From: Nitrospinota bacterium
GTDB taxonomy: Bacteria > Nitrospinota_A > UBA7883 > JACRLM01
Reading direction: 5' to 3'
DNA: 23,482 nt
Assembly: GCA_015231995.1 (NCBI GenBank)
Contig: JADGAO010000019.1
Span: 1-23,482, forward strand
Positions 1-7,111 of the stretch are shown here, in pieces. The notes beneath the pieces are model-generated. The model ran no database searches. It was given only the letters and a program-made list of their open reading frames with translations, and was not told the origin of the DNA. How positions within the stretch are numbered: position 1 is the stretch's first letter; every line of letters starts with the position of its first letter. The translations under genes and the position numbers were made by a program.

Positions 1-2
1 CC

Positions 3-368
3 CTTCCGTACCTTAACGAGCTTTCGAATCATTTCAGGGGCGGGTTCGGCGCGCCGTCCATCGTGCATATCTGCGGCGACGTGAGAAATTTCGGGGACGC
101 GCTTTCCCAAATCTCCGCCGAGGCGATAAGCGTGGACACCATCGTGGGGATAGCAAAGCTCAAAGAGATGGCCAGGGGCAAGATTACGATGGGAAACGTG
201 AGCACATACCTGCTGGAAAAAGGGGATCCACGCGGCGTGATGAAAAGCGGTCAGAGATGCGTCGCCAAAGGTGTGGACATACTGGCCCCGGCTTGCGGAA
301 TAAGCCCAAAAACACCTGTGGCGAACATACTGAGCCTCTCGCTGGCGGCGGGTAAAGGCCATGAGTGA
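3..368 (+). CDS. MtaA/CmuA-type (UroD-superfamily) corrinoid methyltransferase, 3' end only
   Basis: This is the C-terminal 121 residues of a gene that begins before the window; the frame is open from base 3 with no stop. The visible part has the uroporphyrinogen-decarboxylase-superfamily pattern of methylcobamide methyltransferases: a His-Ile-Cys-Gly motif early in the fragment (residues 22-25) and a later APACGISP motif. In MtaA/MtbA enzymes the H-x-C pair and the later Cys bind the catalytic zinc that activates the methyl acceptor. The stretch 'MGNVST..L..G' is also typical. The family moves a methyl group between a corrinoid protein and a thiol or folate acceptor in the cytoplasm; which acceptor cannot be told from here. 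The stop overlaps the start of the RACo-like gene (ATGAGTGA), so the two are translationally coupled, which supports a corrinoid role. UroD itself is less likely because of the zinc-type motifs and this neighbour. Confidence 0.85.
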   Translation, partial: LPYLNELSNHFRGGFGAPSIVHICGDVRNFGDALSQISAEAISVDTIVGIAKLKEMARGKITMGNVSTYLLEKGDPRGVMKSGQRCVAKGVDILAPACGISPKTPVANILSLSLAAGKGHE

Positions 369-2202
369 CCGGGTTGAAATAACCTTCCTGCCGCAGAACA
401 AAAAAGTGAGGGCGGCGCGCGGCGCAAACCTGCTGGATGTGGCGAGAGAGCTGTTCATAGACATGGAATCTTCGTGTAGCGGCAAAGGGACATGCGGCAA
501 ATGCCTTGTCCGCTGGGTGGACGGCCCGGCTCCTTCGCCGGTCGAAGACGACATTAAACACATCGGCGAAGAGAAGCTCTCCGAAGGGGTGAGGCTGGCC
601 TGCAGAATCGAGATTGTAGGCGAGGGGGTGTTCGAAGCTCTTATAAGCTCCGGGAAAAAGCACAAAATCCTGTCGGAAGGGATAATTCCAGAGTTCAATC
701 TCAAGCCGAACATCAGCAAGAGGTTTCTATCCCTCCCTAAACCCACACTCGGCGACGGCATTGACGATCTTGGCAGGATCGAACGGGAGCTTGGAAGGGA
801 TATAGCCGAAGATGTCCCAATCCGGTTTTTGCGCGCATTGCCGCAAGCTTTAAGAGACAGAGGATACAACGTCACGCTTGTCCGCGCCGGGGATAAACTT
901 ATCGGGATAGAACCGGGCGACACGACGGAACTGATTTATGGCGTAGCCGTGGACATCGGGACGACCACCGTCGTGGCCTCTCTTGTGAATCTTGACACCG
1001 GCGAAGAGCTTGGCTCCGCTTCCATGATAAATCCGCAAAAAGGATACGGGCTTGACGTCCTCACGCGGATACAACACATACGCGAGAACGCCGGGGGGCT
1101 TGATAAGCTTGCCTCCATCATCCGGGAAGGGATCGACGGGCTTATAAAGGAAGTTTGCGGCGAGACCGGGGTTTCGCCGGAAAACATTTATGAAGTCGCC
1201 GTCGCCGGAAACTCCACCATGATTCATCTGTTTCTGAGAGTCGACCCGGCGAGCCTCGGCAGGTCGCCTTACGTTTCCGTTTTCTCCACGGCGGTGGATG
1301 TCCCTGCGGATGAAACCGGGCTTGCGATATCGAGATTCGGGACGGTTCACTGTCTGCCGTCGGTCTCCAGCTACATCGGCGCGGACATCGTGGCGGGGCT
1401 TATCGTCACCGAGATGGAGAAGAAGAACGAGACGGCTCTCTTCATAGACATCGGCACGAACGGGGAGATAGCGATGTTCGCGGGCGGCGTGTTGAGCGCC
1501 TGCTCGTGCGCGGCGGGGCCTGCGCTGGAGGGAATGAACATAAGTTGCGGAATGCGGGCGGCCAACGGGGCGATAGAAAAGATATTCATCGGCGACGACG
1601 GGGTGAGGGTTCACACGATAGGAAACAAACCAGCCGTGGGCCTTTGCGGTAGCGGCGTGATTGACGCGGTGGGGGAGCTTGTCAAATCGGGCGCCGTAAC
1701 CAAATCCGGCAGGTTCGTAAAACCATCCGCCGTCGCCGGGAAAAGCTGGGCAGGCAGGCTGGACGACACGAACGGCGGAGCGAAATTCGTGCTTAGCGAG
1801 GGTGGGAAAAACAGCGAGCCGATCGCGGTCACGCAAAAGGATATACGGCAGGTCCAACTGGCCAAGGGCGCCATACTCTCTGGGATTCTGGCTTTGGCCA
1901 AACGGCTTGAGGTAAATATAGGCGATATTGACCGTGTGTATATAGCCGGAGCGTTCGGCCATCATGTGCGGCTGGAGAGCCTTGCGCGGCTTGGCATACT
2001 CCCGGAGGAGTTACATTCGAAAGTGACGCTGGTTGGAAACTCGTCGAAAACCGGAGCCATGCTCTCACTGCTGTCGCAGGATAAAAGGAAAGAGGCGAAC
2101 GACATCGCGCGGCGGGTGCGGTACATCGAGCTATCGTGCGTGCCTGGTTACGACAGACTTTTCACGGAATGCCTCTCTTTCCCAGACATCAACCCCGCGT
2201 AA
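361..2202 (+). CDS. RACo-like corrinoid-protein reactivating ATPase (2Fe-2S ferredoxin + ASKHA domains)
   Basis: 613 residues. An N-terminal plant-type ferredoxin domain carries the [2Fe-2S] ligands C39, C45, C48 and C81 (spacing CX5CX2CX32C). A linker region and a large ASKHA-fold (DUF4445) ATPase follow, with a first phosphate motif 'VDIGTTTVV' near residue 195, a second 'IDIGTNGEI' and a C-terminal 'AGAFGHH' segment. The length and domain order match RACo and the activators of methyltransferase corrinoid proteins. These reduce inactive Co(II) to Co(I) using ATP to drive the unfavourable electron transfer. The start ATG lies inside the 3' end of the methyltransferase gene (8-bp overlap), and the next gene begins 7 nt after its stop, so all three are one operon. 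The partner corrinoid protein is not in view and probably lies to the left. The family assignment is firm; the exact partner is inferred. Confidence 0.9.
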   Translation: MSDRVEITFLPQNKKVRAARGANLLDVARELFIDMESSCSGKGTCGKCLVRWVDGPAPSPVEDDIKHIGEEKLSEGVRLACRIEIVGEGVFEALISSGKKHKILSEGIIPEFNLKPNISKRFLSLPKPTLGDGIDDLGRIERELGRDIAEDVPIRFLRALPQALRDRGYNVTLVRAGDKLIGIEPGDTTELIYGVAVDIGTTTVVASLVNLDTGEELGSASMINPQKGYGLDVLTRIQHIRENAGGLDKLASIIREGIDGLIKEVCGETGVSPENIYEVAVAGNSTMIHLFLRVDPASLGRSPYVSVFSTAVDVPADETGLAISRFGTVHCLPSVSSYIGADIVAGLIVTEMEKKNETALFIDIGTNGEIAMFAGGVLSACSCAAGPALEGMNISCGMRAANGAIEKIFIGDDGVRVHTIGNKPAVGLCGSGVIDAVGELVKSGAVTKSGRFVKPSAVAGKSWAGRLDDTNGGAKFVLSEGGKNSEPIAVTQKDIRQVQLAKGAILSGILALAKRLEVNIGDIDRVYIAGAFGHHVRLESLARLGILPEELHSKVTLVGNSSKTGAMLSLLSQDKRKEANDIARRVRYIELSCVPGYDRLFTECLSFPDINPA

Positions 2203-2209
2203 AAAAGCA

Positions 2210-4192
2210 ATGAGACTCGGAATAGGCATAGACACAGGCGGGACGTTCACCGACAGCGTCGTAATAGACCTCGACTCGAAAACCGTTCTCTCCAAAGCCA
2301 AATCGCTTACCACAAAACACGACCTTCGATTGGGCATAGACGGCTCCCTGTCCGGGCTTGACGCGGTTCATTTTCCCAACGTCAAGCTGGTGTCGTTGTC
2401 CACAACCCTGGCCACGAATAGCGTTGTGGAAGGGAAAGGCTCCAGGGTCGGGCTGATCGTGGCCGTCCCAAATCCGGCGACGTTCAAACTCCCTTCCGCC
2501 CTGCCCGCCGAGAAGACATATATAGTGTCCGGCTCCCACGGCAAAAACGGCGAGGAGACTGTCTCCCTCGACGTCGAGTCCGCTCTGAACGCCGTCCGGC
2601 TCATGAAAGACGAAGTGGACTCTTTCGCCGTCTCCGGGTACTTCGGCATATACAACGCGGATCATGAGATACGGATTAAAAAATTGATATCGGCCGAATG
2701 CGGGCATCCGGTCGTATGCGGTCACGAGCTTTCCGGTCAGGTGGGCATGATGGAAAGAGCGGTGACGGCGACCCTCAACGGAAAGCTTCTTCCGGTCATA
2801 GGCGAACTGCTCGACGCCGTGGATAGCATGATTTCGGCGCATGGGATCAACGCTCCGCTGATGGTGGTCAAAGGCGACGGCTCATTGATAAGCGAAAAGG
2901 TGGCGAGAGCCAGGCCAGTGGAGACGGTGTTGTCCGGCCCGGCGGCAAGCATCGTCGGCGCAGGCTGGCTTACGGGCCGTAAAAACGCCGTAGTCGTGGA
3001 CATGGGCGGAACGACGACAGACATCGGAATCATGGAAAACGGGATTGTCTCCATCAACGCCGAAGGCGCCGTCGTGGGCGGATGGCGGACGAGGGTGCGG
3101 GCCGTGGACATGTGGACCATCGGGCTTGGCGGGGACAGCAAGATTGACGCGAAACCCGGCGGTGAGATAACGATAGGCCCACGGCGGGCCATGCCGATAT
3201 GCTCCGCCGCCGTCAAATTCCCTGGCCTCAAAAAAACTCTCGATGAGCTTCTAAGATTGGCAAGCCCGGAATCGAAAAACCTCAAACCCGGCTTTTACAC
3301 GCTGGTGAAAAGGCCCTCATACGCCATGCCCAAATACGACTCTGCGCTGGCCGACGCGCTTGACGGCAGGGCTTTGACCAGGCTCCAGATAGAAGAAGAG
3401 GTCAGCCAGTTCGTTGATATCGAAAAACTGGTGCGGCGCGGAATCATCGTGGAGATATCCCCCACCCCCACCGACATGCTCCACGCCACCGGCCAGATGA
3501 ATATGTGGGATGGCGAGGCTTCGATGTTGGCGGTTCAATTGTTGATGAAACACGCTGGCATGACAGAAGCCGGTTTTCTCAAGAGCGTCCATGAAACGTT
3601 GATAGAGACGCTGAAGATCAACATCGTCACCAAATCGCTCCATGAGGACTACTCCCTGCGTCAACGCTGGTCGGAGGGCGACAGCAGGTTACTCGGATAT
3701 CTGCTAGGGTCGAACGAAAACGGCGGAGTAGCCGCAAAGTTCCGCCTTGCAAAACCGCTCATAGCCGTGGGCGCGCCCGTGAAATCGTATTTTCCGCGTG
3801 TCGCGGAGGAGTTGAACTGCCATCTTGACGTTCCCGATCACGCGGAGATCGCCAACGCCGTCGGAGCGGTCACCGGATGCGTCACCGCGATAGCGCAGGC
3901 TCACATAAGGCCCGACAAGCTGGACGGATATGTGGTTGTGGCCGCCGATGAACGCAGGCGATTCGAGACGCTGGAAGAAGCTGTGGAGTTTGCGGAAGAA
4001 CATGTCCGCGCAGTGGCGGAATGCGAAGCCGTCAAAAACGGCGGAGAGGGAATCATCACGACTGTCAAAAAAGAGGATAAAACAGCCGCGCTCGCCAGCG
4101 GGTGGGGGGACCTTGTGTTCGTCGAGATGATATTGACTGCGATGGCGGTTGGAACCCCGTCAATGCGGACGATGGCGCCGGTTCGCTCTTGA
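2210..4192 (+). CDS. Hydantoinase/oxoprolinase-family ASKHA protein
   Basis: 660 residues from the chosen start. The reading frame is open further upstream, but ATG 2210 gives the family's usual N-terminus (MRLGIGIDTGGTFTD) and falls 7 nt after the RACo-like stop, whereas earlier starts would overlap that gene deeply. The two ASKHA phosphate-binding motifs are present: D8-T-G-G-T-F-T-D15 and V262-V-D-M-G-G-T-T-T-D271. This is a Hydant_A_N plus Hydantoinase_A arrangement with a complete C-terminal lobe. Known members are the ATP-dependent subunits of N-methylhydantoinase, 5-oxoprolinase and acetone carboxylase, which need a B subunit; none follows here. Being immediately downstream of RACo suggests a function tied to corrinoid methyl transfer, perhaps a second activator, rather than hydantoin hydrolysis. 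No clear Shine-Dalgarno is visible, so it may be translated by coupling. Confidence 0.8.
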   Translation: MRLGIGIDTGGTFTDSVVIDLDSKTVLSKAKSLTTKHDLRLGIDGSLSGLDAVHFPNVKLVSLSTTLATNSVVEGKGSRVGLIVAVPNPATFKLPSALPAEKTYIVSGSHGKNGEETVSLDVESALNAVRLMKDEVDSFAVSGYFGIYNADHEIRIKKLISAECGHPVVCGHELSGQVGMMERAVTATLNGKLLPVIGELLDAVDSMISAHGINAPLMVVKGDGSLISEKVARARPVETVLSGPAASIVGAGWLTGRKNAVVVDMGGTTTDIGIMENGIVSINAEGAVVGGWRTRVRAVDMWTIGLGGDSKIDAKPGGEITIGPRRAMPICSAAVKFPGLKKTLDELLRLASPESKNLKPGFYTLVKRPSYAMPKYDSALADALDGRALTRLQIEEEVSQFVDIEKLVRRGIIVEISPTPTDMLHATGQMNMWDGEASMLAVQLLMKHAGMTEAGFLKSVHETLIETLKINIVTKSLHEDYSLRQRWSEGDSRLLGYLLGSNENGGVAAKFRLAKPLIAVGAPVKSYFPRVAEELNCHLDVPDHAEIANAVGAVTGCVTAIAQAHIRPDKLDGYVVVAADERRRFETLEEAVEFAEEHVRAVAECEAVKNGGEGIITTVKKEDKTAALASGWGDLVFVEMILTAMAVGTPSMRTMAPVRS

Positions 4193-4233
4193 TGCGTCCC
4201 CACGAATGAAGCTATCGGGTGCAGGCTATTTCT

Positions 4234-4415
4234 GTTGCTGTCCGAGGTGTTCTTCACCTCGGACTCCTAAATGAAAGCTCTTCGATAAACAAAGACTGCG
4301 GGGTGAAGAACACCCGCCAAGCGTCCAATGTAAAAATTTGTTATGCTTTGATCCTTCGGTCGCAGAGCCTCCCTCAGGATGACAAAATATGAAAATCGTT
4401 GACCTATGCAAAGCT
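4234..4415 (+). repeat. Dispersed palindromic repeat, copy A
   Basis: A stretch of about 180 bp shares long blocks with 23018-23193 in the same orientation. Its core is a perfect 10-bp stem with a 5-nt TTCTT loop at 4240-4264. A second, slightly imperfect hairpin at 4298-4317 has loop AAGAA, so the two hairpin cores are reverse complements of each other. It ends in TATGCAAAGCT just beyond the stop codon of the minus-strand Sel1 gene. The left terminal inverted repeat seen in the other copy is degenerate here. It fills the gap between the C1 operon and the Sel1 gene, which converge on it, and could act as a bidirectional terminator although no T-run follows. Confidence 0.8.
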
Positions 4416-4417
4416 TT

Positions 4418-5446
4418 CTATTTCAACAGCTCTTTAACCGGCCTCCACTCCTTCGCCCGCTTTTTGGCCCTTTCTATTTGCATTGAGGTCATTTTGTCGG
4501 CCAATTGTTCACGGCTTTCCACAATAATGTCTAGAAGCCATTCGTCGGCCGCGCTTGCGGCGGCAAGCTCGAACCACTTGTACGCTTCCACATAATCCTG
4601 CGGCTCGCTGATCCCGACGCGGTAAACTTCGCCAAGCTTGAACTGCGCCTCCGCGTCGCCCTGCGCCCCCGCCCTCTTGAACCACCTCAACGCTTCGTCG
4701 TAATCCTGCGGAACGCCCTTGCCCCAGTCGCACATGTCGCCGAGAGTAAATTGCGCGTGGGCATACCCCTGTTCGGCGGACTGTTTGTACCACTTGGCGG
4801 CTTCGGCGAAATCCTGCGGAACGCCTTTGCCGTTGGCGTACATGAAGGCAAGCTCGTATTGGGAGTAAGCGTTCCCCTGCTCCGCCGACATGTTGAACCA
4901 CTTGACGGCCTCAACGTCATCTTGCGGAACGCCAGAGCCCTCCAGGAACATCACGCCGATATTATGTTGCGCGGACGTGTTCCCCTGTCCGGCTGAAAGT
5001 TTGTACCATTTCATGGCCTCCGGGTAATCCTGCGCAACGCCCTTGGCGTTGGCGTACATGGAGCCGAGGTTATATTGCGCGGCGGCGTTCCCCTGCTCCG
5101 CCGAGCGGGTGAACCATTTGACCGCTTCCTCGTAATCCTGGCGCGTCCCTTTGCCGGCGGCGCATAACGCGCCGAGGTTGCGCTGGGCCTCCGCATCGCC
5201 CTGCTCCGCCGCCTTGTGGAACCAGATAGCCGCTTCCGCATAATCCTGCGGGCCGCCCAGGCCTTTGGCTAGCATAACGGCGAGGTTACGCTGGGCCTCA
5301 ACGTCGCCTCTATGCGCGGCCATGCGGTACCATCTCACGGCTTCGGCGCAATCGCGCTGGACATCCTGACCAGTGTCGTAGATGAGGCCAAGTTTACGCT
5401 GTGCCTCCGCGTCCCCCAGCTCCGCCATGCGGCGCAACGATTTCAT
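4418..5446 (-). CDS. Sel1-repeat protein (8 repeats)
   Basis: 342 residues built almost entirely of eight 36-residue Sel1-like (SLR, TPR-related) repeats, roughly residues 8-300, each with the pattern A-x-A-Q-x-x-L-G ... G-V-P-Q-D-(Y/F)-x-E-A-x-K-W-(Y/F)-x-x-A-A-E-Q-G-(D/N). A charged helical tail rich in Lys and Glu follows. The start ATG has an upstream AGGA 10 nt away, and an in-frame stop at 5540-5542 leaves no other good start. No signal peptide is seen, so it is probably cytoplasmic, unlike many exported Sel1 proteins. Such solenoids are protein-interaction scaffolds, often in signalling or envelope processes; no enzymatic domain is present. It lies downstream of the HD/cyclase pair on the same strand but 242 nt away across a structured gap, so co-transcription is uncertain. 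The function of this particular protein is unknown. Confidence 0.9.
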   Translation of the reverse strand: MKSLRRMAELGDAEAQRKLGLIYDTGQDVQRDCAEAVRWYRMAAHRGDVEAQRNLAVMLAKGLGGPQDYAEAAIWFHKAAEQGDAEAQRNLGALCAAGKGTRQDYEEAVKWFTRSAEQGNAAAQYNLGSMYANAKGVAQDYPEAMKWYKLSAGQGNTSAQHNIGVMFLEGSGVPQDDVEAVKWFNMSAEQGNAYSQYELAFMYANGKGVPQDFAEAAKWYKQSAEQGYAHAQFTLGDMCDWGKGVPQDYDEALRWFKRAGAQGDAEAQFKLGEVYRVGISEPQDYVEAYKWFELAAASAADEWLLDIIVESREQLADKMTSMQIERAKKRAKEWRPVKELLK

Positions 5447-5552
5447 GAAAGTAATCCTGCCCTGATAAGCGCCGGTTGTCCCCGAAGTTCCCCCACTGAC
5501 CAGCCCATAGGTTACACTACCTGCCCCGACATTTAAAACTCAACATTCGGCA

Positions 5553-5594
5553 GAAAACGGGCAGGCGGATTGCGTCCGGCGTTTTACCGTTTTC
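5553..5594 (-). terminator. Possible terminator or structured leader between the HD-like and Sel1 genes
   Basis: An 8-bp inverted repeat (GAAAACGG at 5553-5560, CCGTTTTC at 5587-5594) encloses a second small hairpin (CGGA/TCCG around TTGCG). In the minus-strand transcript the structure is followed by a short GTTGAGTTTT tract. It could be a weak terminator after the HD-like gene or part of the Sel1 leader. The rest of the 242-nt gap shows nothing recognisable. Confidence 0.35.
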
Positions 5595-5688
5595 CCGCAG
5601 ATACGCCTGGATATCAACGAAACCCGGAATGGTTCCGGCGAGTGAAAACATCTGTTGATCCGCAAGGCGTCTCGCGCGCGCGGCGTGT

Positions 5689-7062
5689 TCAGGATTTGAA
5701 AAGCGTGGTTTGAAGTTTCAGCAAAGCGTCGCGCCTCGATGTGGCGATTTTCGCGCAAGCCCCGATAATCGCGCTAATCATTTCTCGATCGAGGCCTTTG
5801 AGGAAGTCGAAAGCCGAGAGCTCGCTTTCGAACATCCGTTTTGCAAGTCTCAAAGCCTTTGCTGTCCCATCATGGCCCAAATAACCATACATAAAAGACG
5901 TCAACGGCGACTCGTTCAGATCGTTGTTCGACGCATCGGTCCGCCCCTTTTTCAAGACTTGCAAGAGTTGTTCGCTGATGTCCGGCGCCGCCTTGGAGGG
6001 AGGCAGGAAATCCTCGGCGCGATCTGGTTTGCCGCCATGGCTACGGATGTCGCCAAGAAACATGGAGACAGGGCAGTCACCGCCGGTCTCCAGCGCCAGA
6101 GCTTCGATTATTGCGATGGCCGCGATTTTCGCGCCCAGGAAACCGCAAGCGAAAACGATGTTTTTCCCGGCGGCTTCTTTCAGCCTCGCAAATTCGGCGT
6201 CGCCGGGGAAACTGTTGAACTGGTGGAAAATATTTTCCGGGTTCAAGGCTCCGTAAAATTTCTCCATGCGGGATAGCGCGATGCGGTAATCCCGCAACGT
6301 ATAAACCCCTACAGCGTCCAGCGGAGCGTTGGACTCCTCGATCAGTTGCCAGGTTTCCACAAGAAACTTGCCGGGGTTTGGCTCTTCGAATCCGGCGACA
6401 TCGCGATTGGCGAGTTTTATGGCGTCGCCGAGAACCTCTGCGGTGTGCCGATCTATCTCATCGCCGGAAACTTTTCCCAACAGCTTACGGCTCTGCTCGC
6501 TAACCCGGTCGGCCAACGCGGCGGCCATATCGCGTCCGTAGTGATCCGTCCCTCGAAAAGGAACAGTCGCCTCAATGCAGGCGACAACCGCGATCAGATC
6601 GCGGGTCTGCAGGTAGGGTAGCAACAATCTGGCCGCCAGCGCCGCGCTGAGAAACTCGTTCATGCCGCTCGAAAGGCGCAAAACCTGCCCTGGTTGGAAT
6701 CCGAAAATTCCGGCGCACAGTTGCAGAGCCGGATCGTCCTTGCCTGTTTCCGGCAGAATCAGCTCCCCGCCCCTGTTGAGCGCCACCCCTTCAAGCGCCA
6801 CAGCGGCGTGTTGCGGGTAGCCGCCGTCCAACTGGTAGTAGACAACGTCATGGAAGAGGGCGGCCAACACCTGCCTGGGATTCATTCCTTCGCATAACTG
6901 GAACACGTGAGCGGATTTATGGTAGGCGCGCCGTTTGTTCTCCATCGCGCAGTGCACTGTCACAGCCATCCTCTCTATTTGAGGCATGGTAGCGCGCGCG
7001 CGCAACGCCGCGAAGGCTCCGGCGAATAGCTCGATGACTCGGTTGACGTTCGCTATCGTCAT
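5689..7062 (-). CDS. HD-superfamily-like protein, candidate cyclic-nucleotide phosphodiesterase
   Basis: 457 residues. The N-terminal half resembles the 'predicted metal-dependent HD superfamily phosphohydrolase' type: Y47-H-K-S-A-H52, then L-F-H71-D72-V-V-Y, and N219-R-D221 later. Together these would give the H...HD...D metal-binding set (H48 or H52, H71, D72, D221). The C-terminal half (about 250-457) is helical and I do not recognise it. The ATG start has a GAGG 5 nt upstream. The gene begins 49 nt after the stop of the nucleotidyl cyclase gene on the same strand, so the two are probably co-transcribed; a run of nine T in the gap lacks a strong hairpin. HD enzymes include cyclic-nucleotide phosphodiesterases, and the neighbouring cyclase makes that attractive, but the substrate is inferred. 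Some HD proteins of this type are only distantly related and could be inactive. Confidence 0.6.
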   Translation of the reverse strand: MTIANVNRVIELFAGAFAALRARATMPQIERMAVTVHCAMENKRRAYHKSAHVFQLCEGMNPRQVLAALFHDVVYYQLDGGYPQHAAVALEGVALNRGGELILPETGKDDPALQLCAGIFGFQPGQVLRLSSGMNEFLSAALAARLLLPYLQTRDLIAVVACIEATVPFRGTDHYGRDMAAALADRVSEQSRKLLGKVSGDEIDRHTAEVLGDAIKLANRDVAGFEEPNPGKFLVETWQLIEESNAPLDAVGVYTLRDYRIALSRMEKFYGALNPENIFHQFNSFPGDAEFARLKEAAGKNIVFACGFLGAKIAAIAIIEALALETGGDCPVSMFLGDIRSHGGKPDRAEDFLPPSKAAPDISEQLLQVLKKGRTDASNNDLNESPLTSFMYGYLGHDGTAKALRLAKRMFESELSAFDFLKGLDREMISAIIGACAKIATSRRDALLKLQTTLFKS

Positions 7063-7111
7063 CTATGCCTCATGTAAAAAAAAATTATCCGCCATTTTAA
7101 CGCCGGGCCGG

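Noticed and set aside
850..1965. 371-codon open frame antisense to the RACo-like gene
   Set aside because: It is rich in Arg, His, Gly and Pro with no domain pattern, and it mirrors the codon bias of a clearly real gene on the other strand.
2033..2209. Upstream extension of the hydantoinase-family gene
   Set aside because: It would overlap the RACo-like gene by 170 bp with Arg/Ser-rich unlike-family sequence; the family N-terminus begins at 2210.
4193..4417. Small gene in the gap after the C1 operon (open frame from 4389 on + strand)
   Set aside because: It is antisense to the Sel1 gene and starts inside the dispersed repeat.
5540..5758. 72-codon open frame between the HD-like and Sel1 genes
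   Set aside because: It overlaps the end of the HD-like gene, has no ribosome site and no recognisable pattern.
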